Counted from the stretch's first letter, positions 1 through 9,873 are shown. The stretch: 64,000 nt of DNA from Kribbella sandramycini (GCF_013131805.1 NZ_JABJRC010000001.1:868001-932000); one strand, 5' to 3'. The notes: a model not told the origin generated them from the letters alone. A program made the numbers and translations.

Positions 1-1
1 T

Positions 2-460
2 ACGCCGTCGGTGCGGATCACCGGCTGGAACACGGCCACCCAGACCGTTCCTGGCAACGGCGGGCCGAGTGAACCGGGCCCGGTGGTCTACGAGGCCGAG
101 GACGCCGCCATCACCGCTGGGGTCGTCGAGTCGAACCACACCGGTTTCACCGGGCGCGGCTTCGTCAACTACAACAACGCGGTCGGTAGCGCCGTCGAGT
201 GGACCGTGACGGCAGCCAAGGCCGGCCCGGCCACGGTCGAGCTGCGCTATGCGAACGGTACGACGGCGAACCGGGCGATGAACGTGTCGGTGAACGGCAC
301 GGTCGTCTCCCCCGCCCTCGCGTTCGCGGGGACGGGCGCCTGGACGAACTGGCAGACCAAGACGATCACAGTCAACCTGGTTGCCGGTAGCAACAAGATC
401 AAGGCGGTCGCGACGACGGCCAACGGCGGCCCGAACGTGGACAAGGTCACCGTCTCCTGA
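2..460 (+). CDS. Secreted protein C-terminus with CBM35 module (5' partial)
   Basis: The reading frame is open from the left edge, so the true start lies upstream and only about 152 C-terminal residues are visible. A Gly/Pro-rich linker (GNGGPSEPGP) is followed by a module of about 120 residues beginning YEAEDA and containing GFTGRGFVNY, ELRYANG and GAWTNWQTK. These are hallmarks of a CBM35/CBM6-type beta-sandwich that binds carbohydrate. Such modules usually sit at the end of secreted glycoside hydrolases or lyases, so the missing part is probably a catalytic domain. The module closely resembles the N-terminal module of the exoenzyme at 54829-56889. The frame ends at a TGA. Confidence 0.8.
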   Translation, partial: TPSVRITGWNTATQTVPGNGGPSEPGPVVYEAEDAAITAGVVESNHTGFTGRGFVNYNNAVGSAVEWTVTAAKAGPATVELRYANGTTANRAMNVSVNGTVVSPALAFAGTGAWTNWQTKTITVNLVAGSNKIKAVATTANGGPNVDKVTVS

Positions 461-497
461 ACCGGCCGGGCTGCCGTTCACCAGGCGGCAGCCCGGT

Positions 498-1133
498 CTA
501 CCCCCGGCTCGCGATCCGCTCCGCGACGGCGCGGATCTCGTCCCAGAGCAACACCTCGGAGTCGAGCATCACCCGCATCTTGGCCGGCTCCTGCGCGCCG
601 AAGAAATGGCCGATCGTCACCTCGTGATCCGGCCGGCTGAGGATCTCGATCTCGTCCCCAGCGGCGATCGACCCGGTCCGGAGTACGCGCAGATACGCGC
701 CCGGCCGCCCGGCCTGGTGGAACCTCTTGGCCCAGCGCTGCTCCCCCATCCGCTCCTGGAACGTGATGCACGGGATCCGCGGCGCAGTCACCAACACCTC
801 GACCTCGTCGCCCAGCCGCCACACCTCCCCGAGCAGCGCGCCGGTCACATCCAGCCCCTCGGTGCGCAGATTCTCACCGAACAACCCGCTCGGGATCTCC
901 CGACCGAGCTCACCGGCCCACCAGTCGGCGTCCTCCTCGGCGTACACATACAAAGCCTGATCCGGCCGCCCGTGGTTCTTGGTGTCACAGACCCGATCCC
1001 TGGCCAGCCCGCGCTCCCCCACCGGGACGCGCCCCGGCTGCGGCCGCTTGTCGATCGCCGTGAAGCCAGTCTGCTTAGGACCCGGAAGAAGCTCCTCCAC
1101 CACATTCACCGTCAGCAGCCGCATACGTTCCAT
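498..1133 (-). CDS. MOSC domain protein (YiiM-like)
   Basis: This is a 211-residue protein of the MOSC family, whose members bind a sulfur or molybdenum-cofactor sulfur on a conserved cysteine. The family motif GLFGENL is at about residues 83-89, and the likely conserved Cys is Cys122 in PRIPC. There is no signal peptide, so it is cytoplasmic. Length and motif layout fit YiiM-like stand-alone MOSC proteins, which are linked to detoxification of N-hydroxylated compounds. The start could be either of two ATGs four codons apart; a GGGAG lies just upstream of the first. The gene converges on the CBM35 gene. The substrate is unknown. Confidence 0.82.
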   Translation of the reverse strand: MERMRLLTVNVVEELLPGPKQTGFTAIDKRPQPGRVPVGERGLARDRVCDTKNHGRPDQALYVYAEEDADWWAGELGREIPSGLFGENLRTEGLDVTGALLGEVWRLGDEVEVLVTAPRIPCITFQERMGEQRWAKRFHQAGRPGAYLRVLRTGSIAAGDEIEILSRPDHEVTIGHFFGAQEPAKMRVMLDSEVLLWDEIRAVAERIASRG

Positions 1134-1155
1134 GGTCTCCCGGCGGTCAACCCGA

Positions 1156-2058
1156 TTAGTCCTGGATGGCCTTGACGATGGCGATGTTGCGGGTCAGCCA
1201 GTCCTGCGGGAGGAGGGCGTCAGCGCTCTCCAGGGTCCAGAGGACGTTGAGCATCTGCCGGAGGACGACCCAGCGCCGGGCGCGCTCCTCGTCGAGGCCG
1301 GCGGCGTCGATGGTGGTGAAGAAGCGTTGCTGGACGGCGAAGCGGAGGTCGCCGGTGATCTCGTCCCAGCGGTTCCAGATCAGCGGGGCGACCTCGTAGT
1401 GCGGGTCGCCGGAGAGCGGTTTGGGGTCGATGACGAGCCAGGGCTCGCGGGTGCCGGCCAGGACGTTCTCGTAGTGCAGGTCGGTGTGGATGAGGCGGCC
1501 GTCGGTGGCCGGGTCGGTGCTGAAGTCCTCGGCGAGGGAGATCGCCTGTTCGACGTACCGGTGCGGGACGGGGGCCGAGGCGGGCAGTTGGCGGAACCGC
1601 TCCAGCCAGCGCTTCAGCTCGCCCGACAGCGTCCGGTACTGCGGGCCGGCCTCCACGTGCAGCCGGGCGTACGCCGTACCGACGATTTCGCAGGCCTCGT
1701 AGACGTCGACGGTCGTGAGATCGCGCGGCTCCAGCCGCTCCAGCAGCAGGGCGAACCGGCGCGGATCGGCCCGGAGCAGCTGGACGGCGCCGTCGCCCGC
1801 CCAGTCCCGCAGGGCGAGATGCTCGGTCTCGGCCTCCCAATGCGGGAACTGGACCTTCAGGACGGCGCGCTGCCCGTCCGCGGTGAGCACCGGGACGACC
1901 AGCGCGCACTCGCCGTGCCGGGAGCCGCCGTCGACGCGTAACTTCCACTCTTCGAGCAGCTCGCGGGTCAGCCGCGGCAGCCGATCCAGCCAGCCGGCCC
2001 ACTCCGGCCCGCGTGCGGCGACTGCCTGCAGACCGGCCGGAATGTCGACGGCCGGCAC
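1156..2058 (-). CDS. APH(6)-like aminoglycoside/hydroxyurea phosphotransferase family kinase
   Basis: This 300-residue kinase-like protein resembles the APH(6)/streptomycin 6-kinase-hydroxyurea phosphotransferase family. Visible elements are the N-lobe Lys in AVLKVQ (Lys68), the catalytic loop HTDLHYEN (Asp193) and the Mg2+-binding DPKP (Asp211). It would transfer phosphate from ATP to a small hydroxyl-bearing molecule. It starts at a GTG that shares one base with the lepA stop (TAGTG), so it is translationally coupled to lepA. Family membership is firm. Actual drug resistance is not implied, since actinobacteria carry many housekeeping members of this fold. Confidence 0.82.
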   Translation of the reverse strand: MPAVDIPAGLQAVAARGPEWAGWLDRLPRLTRELLEEWKLRVDGGSRHGECALVVPVLTADGQRAVLKVQFPHWEAETEHLALRDWAGDGAVQLLRADPRRFALLLERLEPRDLTTVDVYEACEIVGTAYARLHVEAGPQYRTLSGELKRWLERFRQLPASAPVPHRYVEQAISLAEDFSTDPATDGRLIHTDLHYENVLAGTREPWLVIDPKPLSGDPHYEVAPLIWNRWDEITGDLRFAVQQRFFTTIDAAGLDEERARRWVVLRQMLNVLWTLESADALLPQDWLTRNIAIVKAIQD

Positions 2059-3995
2059 TACTTCTTGGCCTTCTCCGCGGGCTCGTTGGTCTTGAGGGCG
2101 GCGATGAAGGCCTCCTGCGGGACCTCGACCCTGCCCACCATCTTCATCCGCTTCTTGCCCTCTTTCTGCTTCTCGAGCAGCTTCCGCTTCCGGGTGATGT
2201 CACCGCCGTAGCACTTGGCGAGGACGTCCTTGCGGATGGCGCGGATCGACTCGCGGGCGATGATCCGGGAGCCGATCGCGGCCTGGATGGGTACCTCGAA
2301 CTGCTGCCGCGGGATCAGCTCCTTGAGCTTGCCGGCCAGCGCGACGCCGTACGAGTAGGCGTTGTCGCGGTGCACGATCGCGGAGAACGCGTCCACCGTC
2401 TCGCCCTGGAGCAGGATGTCGACCTTGACCAGGTTCGCCGCCTGCTCGCCGGTGGGCTCGTAGTCGAGAGAGGCGTAACCCTTGGTCTTCGACTTCAGCT
2501 GGTCGAAGAAGTCGAAGACGATCTCGGCCAGCGGCAGCGTGTAGCGCAACTCGACGCGGTCCTCGGAGAGGTAGTCCATCCCGAGCAGGTTGCCGCGTTT
2601 GGTCTGGCACAGATCCATGATCGTGCCGATGAAATCCTTCGGGGACAGGATCGTGGCCCGGACGACGGGCTCGTAGATATCGGCGATCTTGCCCTCGGGG
2701 AACTCGCTCGGGTTGGTGACGACGTGCTCCTTGCCGTCCTCCATCTCGACCCGGTAGACCACGTTCGGCGCGGTGGAGATCAGGTCGAGGTCGAACTCGC
2801 GCTCGAGCCGCTCGCGGACGATCTCCATGTGCAGCAGGCCGAGGAAACCGCAGCGGAAGCCGAAGCCGAGCGCGCCCGAGCTCTCCGGCTCGTACTGCAG
2901 GGCGGCGTCGTTCAGCTGGAGCTTGTCGAGCGCGTCGCGCAGCGTCGGGTAGTCGTCGCCGTCGATCGGGAACAGGCCGGAGTACACCATCGGCTGCGGG
3001 TGCTTGTAGCCGCCGAGCGCCTCGGTCGCGCCGTTCACGGACGCCGTCACGGTGTCACCGACCCGGGACTGGCGGACGTCCTTCACACCGGTGATCAGGT
3101 AGCCGACCTCGCCGACGCTGATGCTGCCGGCCTTGATCGGCTCCGGCGAGATGACCCCGACCTCGAGCATCTCGTGGACGGCGCCGGTCGACATCATCTT
3201 GATCTTGTCGCGGTGGTTCAGCTCGCCGTCGACGACCCGGACGTAGGTGACCACGCCGCGGTAGGTGTCGTACACCGAGTCGAAGATCAGGGCCCGCGGC
3301 GGCGCGTCCTTGACACCCTTCGGCGGCTCGATCTGGGCGACGATCTCGCTCAGCAGGTCCTCGACGCCGACGCCGGTCTTGGCCGAGACGCGGAGCACCT
3401 CGTCCGGCCGGCAGCCGATGATGTGCGCCAGCTCGGCGGCGTACTTGTCCGGCATCGCGCCGGGCAGGTCGATCTTGTTCAGCACCGGGATGATGTGCAG
3501 GTCGGCGTTCAGCGCGAGGTAGAGGTTGGCCAGCGTCTGCGCCTCGATGCCCTGCGCGGCGTCGACCAGCAGGACGGCGCCCTCACACGCCTCCAGCGAC
3601 CGCGACACCTCGTAGGTGAAGTCGACGTGACCGGGGGTGTCGATCATATTCAGGATGTACGTCGTCCCGTCGGGGGCCAGCAGGCCGCCCGGGGTGTCCG
3701 GTTGCGGGGTGAACGGCAGCCGGACCGCCTGGGACTTGATCGTGATCCCGCGCTCGCGCTCGATGTCCATCCGGTCGAGGTACTGGGCGCGCATCTGCCG
3801 TGGGTCGACCACGCCGGTGATCTGCAGCATCCGGTCGGCCAGCGTCGATTTGCCGTGGTCGATGTGAGCGATGATGCAGAAGTTCCGGATCAGCGACGGG
3901 TCAGTCTGACCCGGCTGCGGAACATTCGGGGAGCCAACGGGCACGGAGAGGATCCAGTTCGTCTCGAGGTGATACCTGGTGAACTGGTCAATCAT
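2058..3995 (-). CDS. lepA: Elongation factor 4 (ribosomal back-translocase LepA)
   Basis: LepA/EF4 is a translational GTPase that acts on stalled or mistranslocated ribosomes. The G1 motif AHIDHGKST, switch region [14 protein letters not shown] and NKID are all present. The C-terminal half carries the LepA-specific segment ending in [18 protein letters not shown] place the start at an ATG giving 645 residues, about 35 before [13 protein letters not shown]-initiated frame open to 4070 also exists, but it would overlap the start of the divergent gene at 4064. No good Shine-Dalgarno precedes either. A TCTAAT hexamer about 18 nt upstream of the chosen ATG could be a -10 box. The APH-like kinase follows directly in the same operon. 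Confidence 0.97.
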   Translation of the reverse strand: MIDQFTRYHLETNWILSVPVGSPNVPQPGQTDPSLIRNFCIIAHIDHGKSTLADRMLQITGVVDPRQMRAQYLDRMDIERERGITIKSQAVRLPFTPQPDTPGGLLAPDGTTYILNMIDTPGHVDFTYEVSRSLEACEGAVLLVDAAQGIEAQTLANLYLALNADLHIIPVLNKIDLPGAMPDKYAAELAHIIGCRPDEVLRVSAKTGVGVEDLLSEIVAQIEPPKGVKDAPPRALIFDSVYDTYRGVVTYVRVVDGELNHRDKIKMMSTGAVHEMLEVGVISPEPIKAGSISVGEVGYLITGVKDVRQSRVGDTVTASVNGATEALGGYKHPQPMVYSGLFPIDGDDYPTLRDALDKLQLNDAALQYEPESSGALGFGFRCGFLGLLHMEIVRERLEREFDLDLISTAPNVVYRVEMEDGKEHVVTNPSEFPEGKIADIYEPVVRATILSPKDFIGTIMDLCQTKRGNLLGMDYLSEDRVELRYTLPLAEIVFDFFDQLKSKTKGYASLDYEPTGEQAANLVKVDILLQGETVDAFSAIVHRDNAYSYGVALAGKLKELIPRQQFEVPIQAAIGSRIIARESIRAIRKDVLAKCYGGDITRKRKLLEKQKEGKKRMKMVGRVEVPQEAFIAALKTNEPAEKAKK

Positions 3996-4049
3996 CCCAT
4001 GCGGGACCAGCGGATTAGAAAAATCCGGGCGGACCGCGCTCCCGGTCTC

Positions 4050-4055
4050 TACCGT
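4050..4055 (+). promoter_or_regulatory. Candidate -10 box (TACCGT) for leaderless kinase gene
   Basis: TACCGT lies eight bases before the ATG at 4064. No Shine-Dalgarno is present, so the transcript may start at or next to the start codon. The same geometry recurs elsewhere in this window. No convincing -35 is seen. Confidence 0.35.
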
Positions 4056-4063
4056 GGTGACGC

Positions 4064-4966
4064 ATGGCACACGCTGCGGGGCTCCGATTGTCCTTCGAAA
4101 AAGCGCCCACGGCCGTGCGGGCCTGGGTCGACCGCGCCCTCGGATCCGCCGTCGTCTCCGCGACCACTCAGCGTGGCGGCTTCTCCCCCGGGGCCGCCGC
4201 GCGCCTGGTCACGGCGTCCGGGCGGCGTGCCTTCGTCAAGGCCGTCGGCCCGGAGCTGAACCCCAAGACGCCGTCGCTGTTCCGGAACGAGATCACCGCC
4301 GTCCAGGCGATCGGACCGCTCGCGGCGGCCCCGCGGCTGCTCGACGTGTACGACGACGGCAGCTGGGTCGCTCTGCTGTTCGAGGACATCTCCGGCCGGC
4401 TACCGGCCCATCCGTGGCGCCAGTACGACGCCGACCGCGTTCTGGACGCGCTGGACACGTTGACCGAGGCGCTCGACCCGTCGCCGTGGCCGGATGCGCC
4501 GGTGGCCGCCGTCCGGAGCATCGAGTTTCTGAGCCGGTGGGACAACGTGCTGGCGGACGGCCTCGACGTACCGGAGTGGGTTGCCGGGCGAGTCGACGAG
4601 CTGGCTGAGCTGTCCAGGGCGGCTGTGGCGGTGATGGCGGCGGGCAAGGCGCTGTCGCACTGGGATCTGCGGGCGGACAACCTGATCCTGACCGAGGACC
4701 GGGTCTACTTCATCGACTGGGCGCATCCGGCGCTTGCCCCTCGGTGGACCGACACTGTGATCCTGCAGGCGGATATGCGGGACAGTCCGGTCCGGCTGCC
4801 CGCGTTGCCGGACGACCCGGCGATCACTGGGTTCATCGCAGCGGTGGCGGGCGGACAGTGGTGGGGCGCGGCCCAGCCGGCGCCTCCGAACCTGCCGACG
4901 ATGCGGGGCTGGCAGCGGGAACAGGCGCTCGTCCACCTGGATTTGCTGCGGGAGCGAATCGGGTAG
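4064..4966 (+). CDS. Aminoglycoside phosphotransferase (APH) family kinase
   Basis: This 300-residue small-molecule kinase has an APH fold. The N-lobe Lys is in AFVKAV (about Lys59), the catalytic loop is HWDLRADN (His199, Asp201) and the metal-binding motif is IDWAHP (Asp218). The HWDLRADN form is common in actinobacterial APH-family proteins of unknown substrate. It is divergent from lepA and precedes the ECF sigma factor gene by 45 bp. It is not closely similar to the APH(6)-like kinase on the other side of lepA, so the two do not look like a recent duplication. The substrate is unknown. Confidence 0.82.
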   Translation: MAHAAGLRLSFEKAPTAVRAWVDRALGSAVVSATTQRGGFSPGAAARLVTASGRRAFVKAVGPELNPKTPSLFRNEITAVQAIGPLAAAPRLLDVYDDGSWVALLFEDISGRLPAHPWRQYDADRVLDALDTLTEALDPSPWPDAPVAAVRSIEFLSRWDNVLADGLDVPEWVAGRVDELAELSRAAVAVMAAGKALSHWDLRADNLILTEDRVYFIDWAHPALAPRWTDTVILQADMRDSPVRLPALPDDPAITGFIAAVAGGQWWGAAQPAPPNLPTMRGWQREQALVHLDLLRERIG

Positions 4967-5011
4967 CAGCGTTTCGGTGGGTTGGGCGTCTCTGGGGGTG
5001 TGACGAATCAA

Positions 5012-5539
5012 ATGGTGAGCATCAGCGGCCCCCGCCGGGCGCTGGCGCGCGATCAGGCGCAGACCGTGGTGTCGGCGCTCTACGAGCAGCACTGGGCGGG
5101 CCTGGTCCGGCTGGCGGTGCTGGTGATGGACGACCGGCAGGCGGCGGAGGACGTCGTACAGGAGGCGTTTGCGAATCTGTACCGGAATTGGCCGCTGCGC
5201 GAGTCTGATGCGGCGCTGGGCTACCTGCGGACCGCCGTACTGAACCGCAGCCGCTCGGTGCTTCGGCGGCGCCGGATCGCTCGCCTCTACATCCCGCCGC
5301 ACGAGGCGCCGAACGCGTCCGCCGAAAGCGACGCCGTCCTCGGGGACGAACGGCTGCAGGTGCAACGGGCGCTACAGGCCCTGCCGACGCGGACCCGCCA
5401 GGTGCTGGTCCTCCGCTACTACCTCGATCTCCCGTTCGCCGAGATCGCCCAGCTCCTGGGCATCGGCGAATCCAGCGCCCGCTCGAGCGCCACCCGCGGC
5501 CTCGCCACGCTGACCGACCGGCTGAAGGAACTCCGATGA
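5012..5539 (+). CDS. ECF sigma factor (SigE-family)
   Basis: This is an RNA polymerase sigma-70 family protein of the extracytoplasmic-function group. Region 2 contains QAAEDVVQEAF. Region 4 contains LPTRTRQVLVLRYYLDLPFAEIAQLLGI followed by a helix-turn-helix. The start is ambiguous. I chose the ATG giving 175 residues; a GTG at 5000 and a TTG at 4982 are in frame, and a GGGGG tract sits at 4994-4998. It overlaps the next gene by four bases (ATGA), so the downstream membrane protein is its probable partner or regulator. Confidence 0.88.
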   Translation: MVSISGPRRALARDQAQTVVSALYEQHWAGLVRLAVLVMDDRQAAEDVVQEAFANLYRNWPLRESDAALGYLRTAVLNRSRSVLRRRRIARLYIPPHEAPNASAESDAVLGDERLQVQRALQALPTRTRQVLVLRYYLDLPFAEIAQLLGIGESSARSSATRGLATLTDRLKELR

Positions 5540-6687
5540 ACGACACCGAATCGCGCCTCCGCGACTACCTCGACACCAAGGCGGCGTCCGTCCCGCCCAC
5601 CGCGCACGGGCCCGGCCTGGACGCCGAGCTGACCCGCCGGCGCGCAGCCTGGCCCGCTGTCCTGGCCGCGGCCGCGGTGGCCGTCGTCCTGGCCCTGACC
5701 ATCACCTTCATCACCAGCGACCCCGACAAGCCGGCTCCGGCCGCCTCCCCTGCTGCCGACGGGCCACCGCAGGTTCCGTACGTCGTCACCGAGGACACAG
5801 ACATCCCGAATATGGGGCCGTCCACGCTGTACGACGGCACCCGCACGGTCCGCCTACCGGAGGATGTCCGCGTCACGGGGCCTCGGATGGGGGACGGCTG
5901 GCTGGCCTGGACCCGGACGGGCCGCAACTTCCGCGTCGGAATCCTGGGTGCGAGTGGCAAGGTGCGTCAGCTCGGGCCGTCGCGGGCCGATATGCCGGTT
6001 GCCTCACCGGACCGGAAGCAGATCGCCATCGCACACCGGCCGAATCGGAACGAGACCGGAGACCGCCTCGTGGTCCTGGACGCCGGCACCGGCGCCGAGG
6101 ACTTGAACATCGCAATGCCGCGGAAGCTGTCCCTGGTGACGGGCTGGAACCGCGCCGGCATCTGGGTCATGTCTGACATCTCCGGCAAGGTCGAGCTGTT
6201 CGTGCTGCGGGCCGGCGAGCAGACGTTCCGGCCGGTAGCGGTGGGCGGGCTCACCGCCTCCTTCGCCACCAGCCCCCAGTCGGACACCGTCGTCTACACC
6301 ACCAGCTCCGCGGGGAAAAAGTGTCTGCACGCCGCCGAACTGCGGAACGGGAAGCTTGACGTCCTGCGGACGCACTGCGAGCAGGGGGTGGAGCGGGCCG
6401 TCTACCCGGTCGGCTCCCGCGACGGACGCACGATGGTGTTCAGCGAGCGCAAACTCGCCATCGACGTCGCCTCCGGGAAAACGACCCAGCTGCGCCTGCC
6501 GGAGCCGATCGAGAGCTACCCCACGCCGGTGTTCGAGGACGAGACCAAGCTGCTCGTCGTCACCCAGCAGTGGGACAGCAAGAAGAAGTCGCCACAGCGG
6601 CTCTACCGCTGTGATGTGACGACCGGCGACTGCAAGCTGCTGCGCACCGAGAAGGACGACACCCAGATCAAGCTGCTCCAGCCCTGA
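5536..6687 (+). CDS. Membrane-anchored beta-propeller protein, putative ECF sigma partner
   Basis: The 383-residue protein has a short cytoplasmic N-terminus (about 1-37), one membrane helix (about 38-60) and a large external part. The external part looks like a TolB/WD40-type propeller, with recurrent phrases such as SPDRKQIAIAH and LVVLDAGTG. Its start codon overlaps the sigma-factor stop (ATGA), so the two are translationally coupled. In such pairs the membrane protein often binds the sigma factor. Here no zinc-binding HxxxCxxC anti-sigma motif is visible, so an anti-sigma role is inference from position. A strong terminator follows directly. Confidence 0.72.
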   Translation: MNDTESRLRDYLDTKAASVPPTAHGPGLDAELTRRRAAWPAVLAAAAVAVVLALTITFITSDPDKPAPAASPAADGPPQVPYVVTEDTDIPNMGPSTLYDGTRTVRLPEDVRVTGPRMGDGWLAWTRTGRNFRVGILGASGKVRQLGPSRADMPVASPDRKQIAIAHRPNRNETGDRLVVLDAGTGAEDLNIAMPRKLSLVTGWNRAGIWVMSDISGKVELFVLRAGEQTFRPVAVGGLTASFATSPQSDTVVYTTSSAGKKCLHAAELRNGKLDVLRTHCEQGVERAVYPVGSRDGRTMVFSERKLAIDVASGKTTQLRLPEPIESYPTPVFEDETKLLVVTQQWDSKKKSPQRLYRCDVTTGDCKLLRTEKDDTQIKLLQP

Positions 6688-6693
6688 ACAGGC

Positions 6694-6730
6694 CGAAAGG
6701 GCGGCTCCGTCGTGCGGAGCCGCCCTTTCG
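6694..6730. terminator. Bidirectional intrinsic terminator
   Basis: A perfect 16-bp stem (arms 6694-6709 and 6715-6730) with a 5-nt loop lies between two convergent genes. Arm ends of A3 and T3 give U-rich tails in both directions. Confidence 0.88.
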
Positions 6731-6742
6731 TTGTGCTGTGGT

Positions 6743-9724
6743 TCAGCTGTCGACGCGGAGCACGGTGAAGCCCGAGCCGGGCCCGCCGTCGGTGAACTGG
6801 AGCTGGCCGAGGTAGCGGCCGCCCGGGTTGAGGCCGGACCAGGTGGCCGTGATGTTCACCTGGGCGGCGGTCTGGACGGACTGGGTGGCCGGCGTGATGG
6901 TCAGGTTCGACTCGGCCGTGTTCAGCGCCCAGTGGTTGAGCTTCACCGTCGAGTTGTCAGCACCGGCGAACAGGTCGAGGTAGACGTCGTACGTGCCCGC
7001 GGCCGGCGCCTGGAGGTTGGCCTCCTCCTCGGCCGAGCCGCCGCCGCTGTTCGCGAGCAGCGTCGTCGTACCGGCCTTGTAGACGTACACGTCGACATCG
7101 GTGCCGGCCGGGTAGTCGGCGTCGAAGGTGGAGAAGCGGGCGTACTTCGTACCGGCCGGGACCGTCACGGTCACCTTCGCGACGTGGTCGTTGACCTGCG
7201 GGTTGGCGGTCGGGAACGAGACCGCGCCGGCCTTCTTGATCTGCGTGTCGGCCACGGTCGCCGCGGTCAGACCGACCGCGGTGCTCTGCAGCGAGCCGGT
7301 GTAGCCCGCGGTGACCGGCACCGGCACGGAACCGCTCACCCCGGTGCCCTTGACCTGGACGGGCGCCTTCACGGTCAGCGGCTTGACCACCAGCGTGCTG
7401 GAGACGGTGTGGAACGCCGACTTCCAGGTCAGCGAGCCGTAGGAGTACTGCTCCAGCGGCGCGCCGTTGTGCTCGAAGGTGACCTTGAACGTCGCCGTCT
7501 TACCGGGCAGCGTGACCAGGAGCTTCGGCGAGACGGTGACCTTGAAACCGGTCAGGCCCTCGACCTTCGGGAAGTAGACCTCGGGCAGCTTGCCGACGTT
7601 CTTCACCGTCCGGGTGACGGTCTGCTTACCGGCCAGGTCGCCGATCGCGATGGTCGGGTAGTTCAGGTCGCTCGGGTCGATCTTGCCGCCCGCGCAGAGC
7701 TCGTGCGTGCCGGCCACCTCACCCGATCCGCAGACGAACTTCGCCCAGTCGGTGTAGCCCGAGTCGTAGACCAGGCCCGGGTCCATCGCCTTCTTCGGCT
7801 GCACCTGGCCCGCGCCGTACCCGAACGGGGTGGCCGGGGTGCCGCTGTCGTTCTGGATCGGCTTGCCCGCGGTGTCCTTCGTGGTCGCCGTGGTGGCCAG
7901 GGCGGACTTGATCGCCATCGGCGACCAGGTCGGGTTCTTGCTCTTCAGGACGGCCGCCATCCCGGCGACGTGCGGCGTCGACATCGACGTACCGCTCATG
8001 AACGCGTACTCGCCGCCGGCCGCGCTGAACGCGGTGGTCGCGGCCAGGACGTTGGTGCCGGGCGCCATGAAGTCGGGCTTCAGCAGGTCGCCGTTACCGG
8101 CCGGGGACGGGCCCCGGCTGGAGGAGGAGGCGACCTTCGGAGCCGTGACGCGAACCGCCGTACCGGCGCTGATCTCGGCGGTCGCGCCGGCGCCGGCGGC
8201 GTACGCCTTCACCGCCGGGGCGGCTTTGTCGTCCAGGTGGACCGACGGGACCGTGTGCAGATCGGAGTCGAGCGTGCCGGGGGTGATGTTGACCAGGATC
8301 ATGCCGACGCCGCCGACGGCCTTGACCTGGGCGCTCTTGTCGACACGGGCGTTGCCGCCGCGGTCGCAGACGACGATCTTGCCGGCCACCTTGGCCGGGT
8401 CGAGCGTGCCGGCCTGGCAGAGCACCAGGTTCGTCGGGTTCGCGCCCGGGAGCCCGGCGTCCTTCGCCAGGACGACCGGGGCCTTCGGGACACCCGAGCC
8501 GATACCGGCGCCGGTGAACTTCTGGCCGTCGCCGAGGGTGACGGTGGTCTGGATGTCGCGGTCATGGGTGCCGTTGGCAACGGTCGTCACCCACGGGTAG
8601 GTCTTGCCGACCGTCGCGGCGCCCGGGCCGGTGTTGCCGGCGCTGACGGCGACGAAGACGCCCGCCTTCGCGGCGCGCAGGAAGGCCAGGCCGGTCGCGT
8701 TCACGTACGTCGAGCCGGAGCCGGAGATCGAGTAGTTGATCACGTCGACGCCATCGGCGACGGCGGCGTCGATCGCGGCCACGATGTCGGCGTCCGTACC
8801 GCTGCCGCCGCCGGCCTGGTCGACCGTCCACAGCACCTTGTAGATCGCCAGCCGGGCGTGCGGCGCCATGCCGGAGCCCTTGCCGTAGTCGCGGCCCATG
8901 ACCTTCATGTCGACGCCGTAGTTACCGGCGGCGGTGCTGGCGGTGTGCGTGCCGTGGCCGCCGTAGTCGCGCGGGGACTTGAACTCCTCGGGGATCGGGC
9001 GGGTGCCGATGCCCTTGTCGAAGTAGCGGGCGCCGATGACCTTGTTGTTACAGGTCACCGCCGGGGCCTCTTCACCGGCCTGGCAGACGCCCTTCCACTT
9101 CTTCGCGATCAGCGCGTCGGACTTCTTGGTGGTCTTGATCGGCGCGAAACTCGGCCGCTCCGGCACGAAACCGGTGTCCAGGACGCCGACGATCACGCCG
9201 TCCCCGGACTTGTCGATACCACCGGCCTGCTGCCAGGCGCCGCCCTTGCCGGACATGCCCAGGTAGCGCGGGGTGTCGACGGTGTCCTGATGCTGCAGCT
9301 CACTCGGCTCGACGCTCTTCACGCCGGACTGCTTGGCCAGCTTCACGGCCTCGTCGTGCGACATCTGGGCGGAGAAACCGGCGTACGTGTAGCTGTAGTC
9401 GTACAGCTTCTTGGCCTGCGGGACCTTCTGCAGGACCTCGGCGCGCTCGCGGGCCAGGTGGTTGACGTAGCCGACGACCTGGTTGGCGCCCTTCTCCAGC
9501 TTGTTGCCGGCGGCGACGCGGGTCGCGGGCAGACCGGCGATGTCGCCGTCGTACTCCGCGACGGGAGCGTCGTCCAGCTGGACGACGTACGAGCCGGTGA
9601 CGGACTCCTTGACCTGCGGATCCGCCGGCGGCGGCGTGTCGGCGGCCGCGGCCTGAACCAGCGGCAGCCCGGCCAGCGACGCGACGAGCGCGGTGGCCAG
9701 AACGATCGGGGTACGGCGGGGCAC
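6743..9724 (-). CDS. Secreted subtilisin-like serine protease (S8) with PA insert
   Basis: This is a secreted S8 peptidase of 993 residues. The start is the GTG at 9724, which has GGAGG six bases upstream and begins a signal peptide (about 1-29, cleavage near VQAAAAD). The frame also runs further upstream but lacks such signals. An I9-type propeptide (about 45-145) precedes the catalytic domain. The triad is Asp183 (VLDTG), His257 (GGHGTH) and Ser580 (GTSMSTPH), with Asn364 in SAGN as oxyanion residue. A protease-associated domain is inserted at about 400-520. The C-terminal third holds fibronectin-like sandwich domains. It probably degrades extracellular protein and ends at the bidirectional terminator. 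Confidence 0.93.
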   Translation of the reverse strand: MPRRTPIVLATALVASLAGLPLVQAAAADTPPPADPQVKESVTGSYVVQLDDAPVAEYDGDIAGLPATRVAAGNKLEKGANQVVGYVNHLARERAEVLQKVPQAKKLYDYSYTYAGFSAQMSHDEAVKLAKQSGVKSVEPSELQHQDTVDTPRYLGMSGKGGAWQQAGGIDKSGDGVIVGVLDTGFVPERPSFAPIKTTKKSDALIAKKWKGVCQAGEEAPAVTCNNKVIGARYFDKGIGTRPIPEEFKSPRDYGGHGTHTASTAAGNYGVDMKVMGRDYGKGSGMAPHARLAIYKVLWTVDQAGGGSGTDADIVAAIDAAVADGVDVINYSISGSGSTYVNATGLAFLRAAKAGVFVAVSAGNTGPGAATVGKTYPWVTTVANGTHDRDIQTTVTLGDGQKFTGAGIGSGVPKAPVVLAKDAGLPGANPTNLVLCQAGTLDPAKVAGKIVVCDRGGNARVDKSAQVKAVGGVGMILVNITPGTLDSDLHTVPSVHLDDKAAPAVKAYAAGAGATAEISAGTAVRVTAPKVASSSSRGPSPAGNGDLLKPDFMAPGTNVLAATTAFSAAGGEYAFMSGTSMSTPHVAGMAAVLKSKNPTWSPMAIKSALATTATTKDTAGKPIQNDSGTPATPFGYGAGQVQPKKAMDPGLVYDSGYTDWAKFVCGSGEVAGTHELCAGGKIDPSDLNYPTIAIGDLAGKQTVTRTVKNVGKLPEVYFPKVEGLTGFKVTVSPKLLVTLPGKTATFKVTFEHNGAPLEQYSYGSLTWKSAFHTVSSTLVVKPLTVKAPVQVKGTGVSGSVPVPVTAGYTGSLQSTAVGLTAATVADTQIKKAGAVSFPTANPQVNDHVAKVTVTVPAGTKYARFSTFDADYPAGTDVDVYVYKAGTTTLLANSGGGSAEEEANLQAPAAGTYDVYLDLFAGADNSTVKLNHWALNTAESNLTITPATQSVQTAAQVNITATWSGLNPGGRYLGQLQFTDGGPGSGFTVLRVDS

Positions 9725-9873
9725 GAAGATCCTCCAGGACGGTGGGGAGCCAGGGCTCGCGACTGACCCGGCGCCGGTGGTGATCAGCGTCACGGGGCCC
9801 TGAGTATGCCGGGCGACCTTCACAGGTGTCACGCTCGGCACACTCGTGTCATCCCACAGCAAGGGAAAACCCG

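Noticed and set aside
3996..4070. N-terminal extension of LepA to 4070
   Set aside because: It would overlap the divergent kinase start and its first 25 residues are not LepA-like. It remains possible but is less likely than the ATG at 3995.
2013..4259. Very long plus-strand open frame opposite lepA
   Set aside because: It mirrors lepA codon by codon, is rich in Arg/Asp/Val/Leu as expected of an antisense frame in high-GC DNA, and shows no domain. LepA on the minus strand is unambiguous.
1156..4966. The two APH-family kinases flanking lepA as a recent duplication or resistance island
   Set aside because: Their catalytic loops and overall sequences differ (HTDLHYEN versus HWDLRADN), and there are no mobile-element remnants nearby.
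6731..9766. Plus-strand open frame of about 1,000 codons opposite the subtilase
   Set aside because: It is an antisense shadow; the minus strand has signal peptide, catalytic triad and ribosome site.
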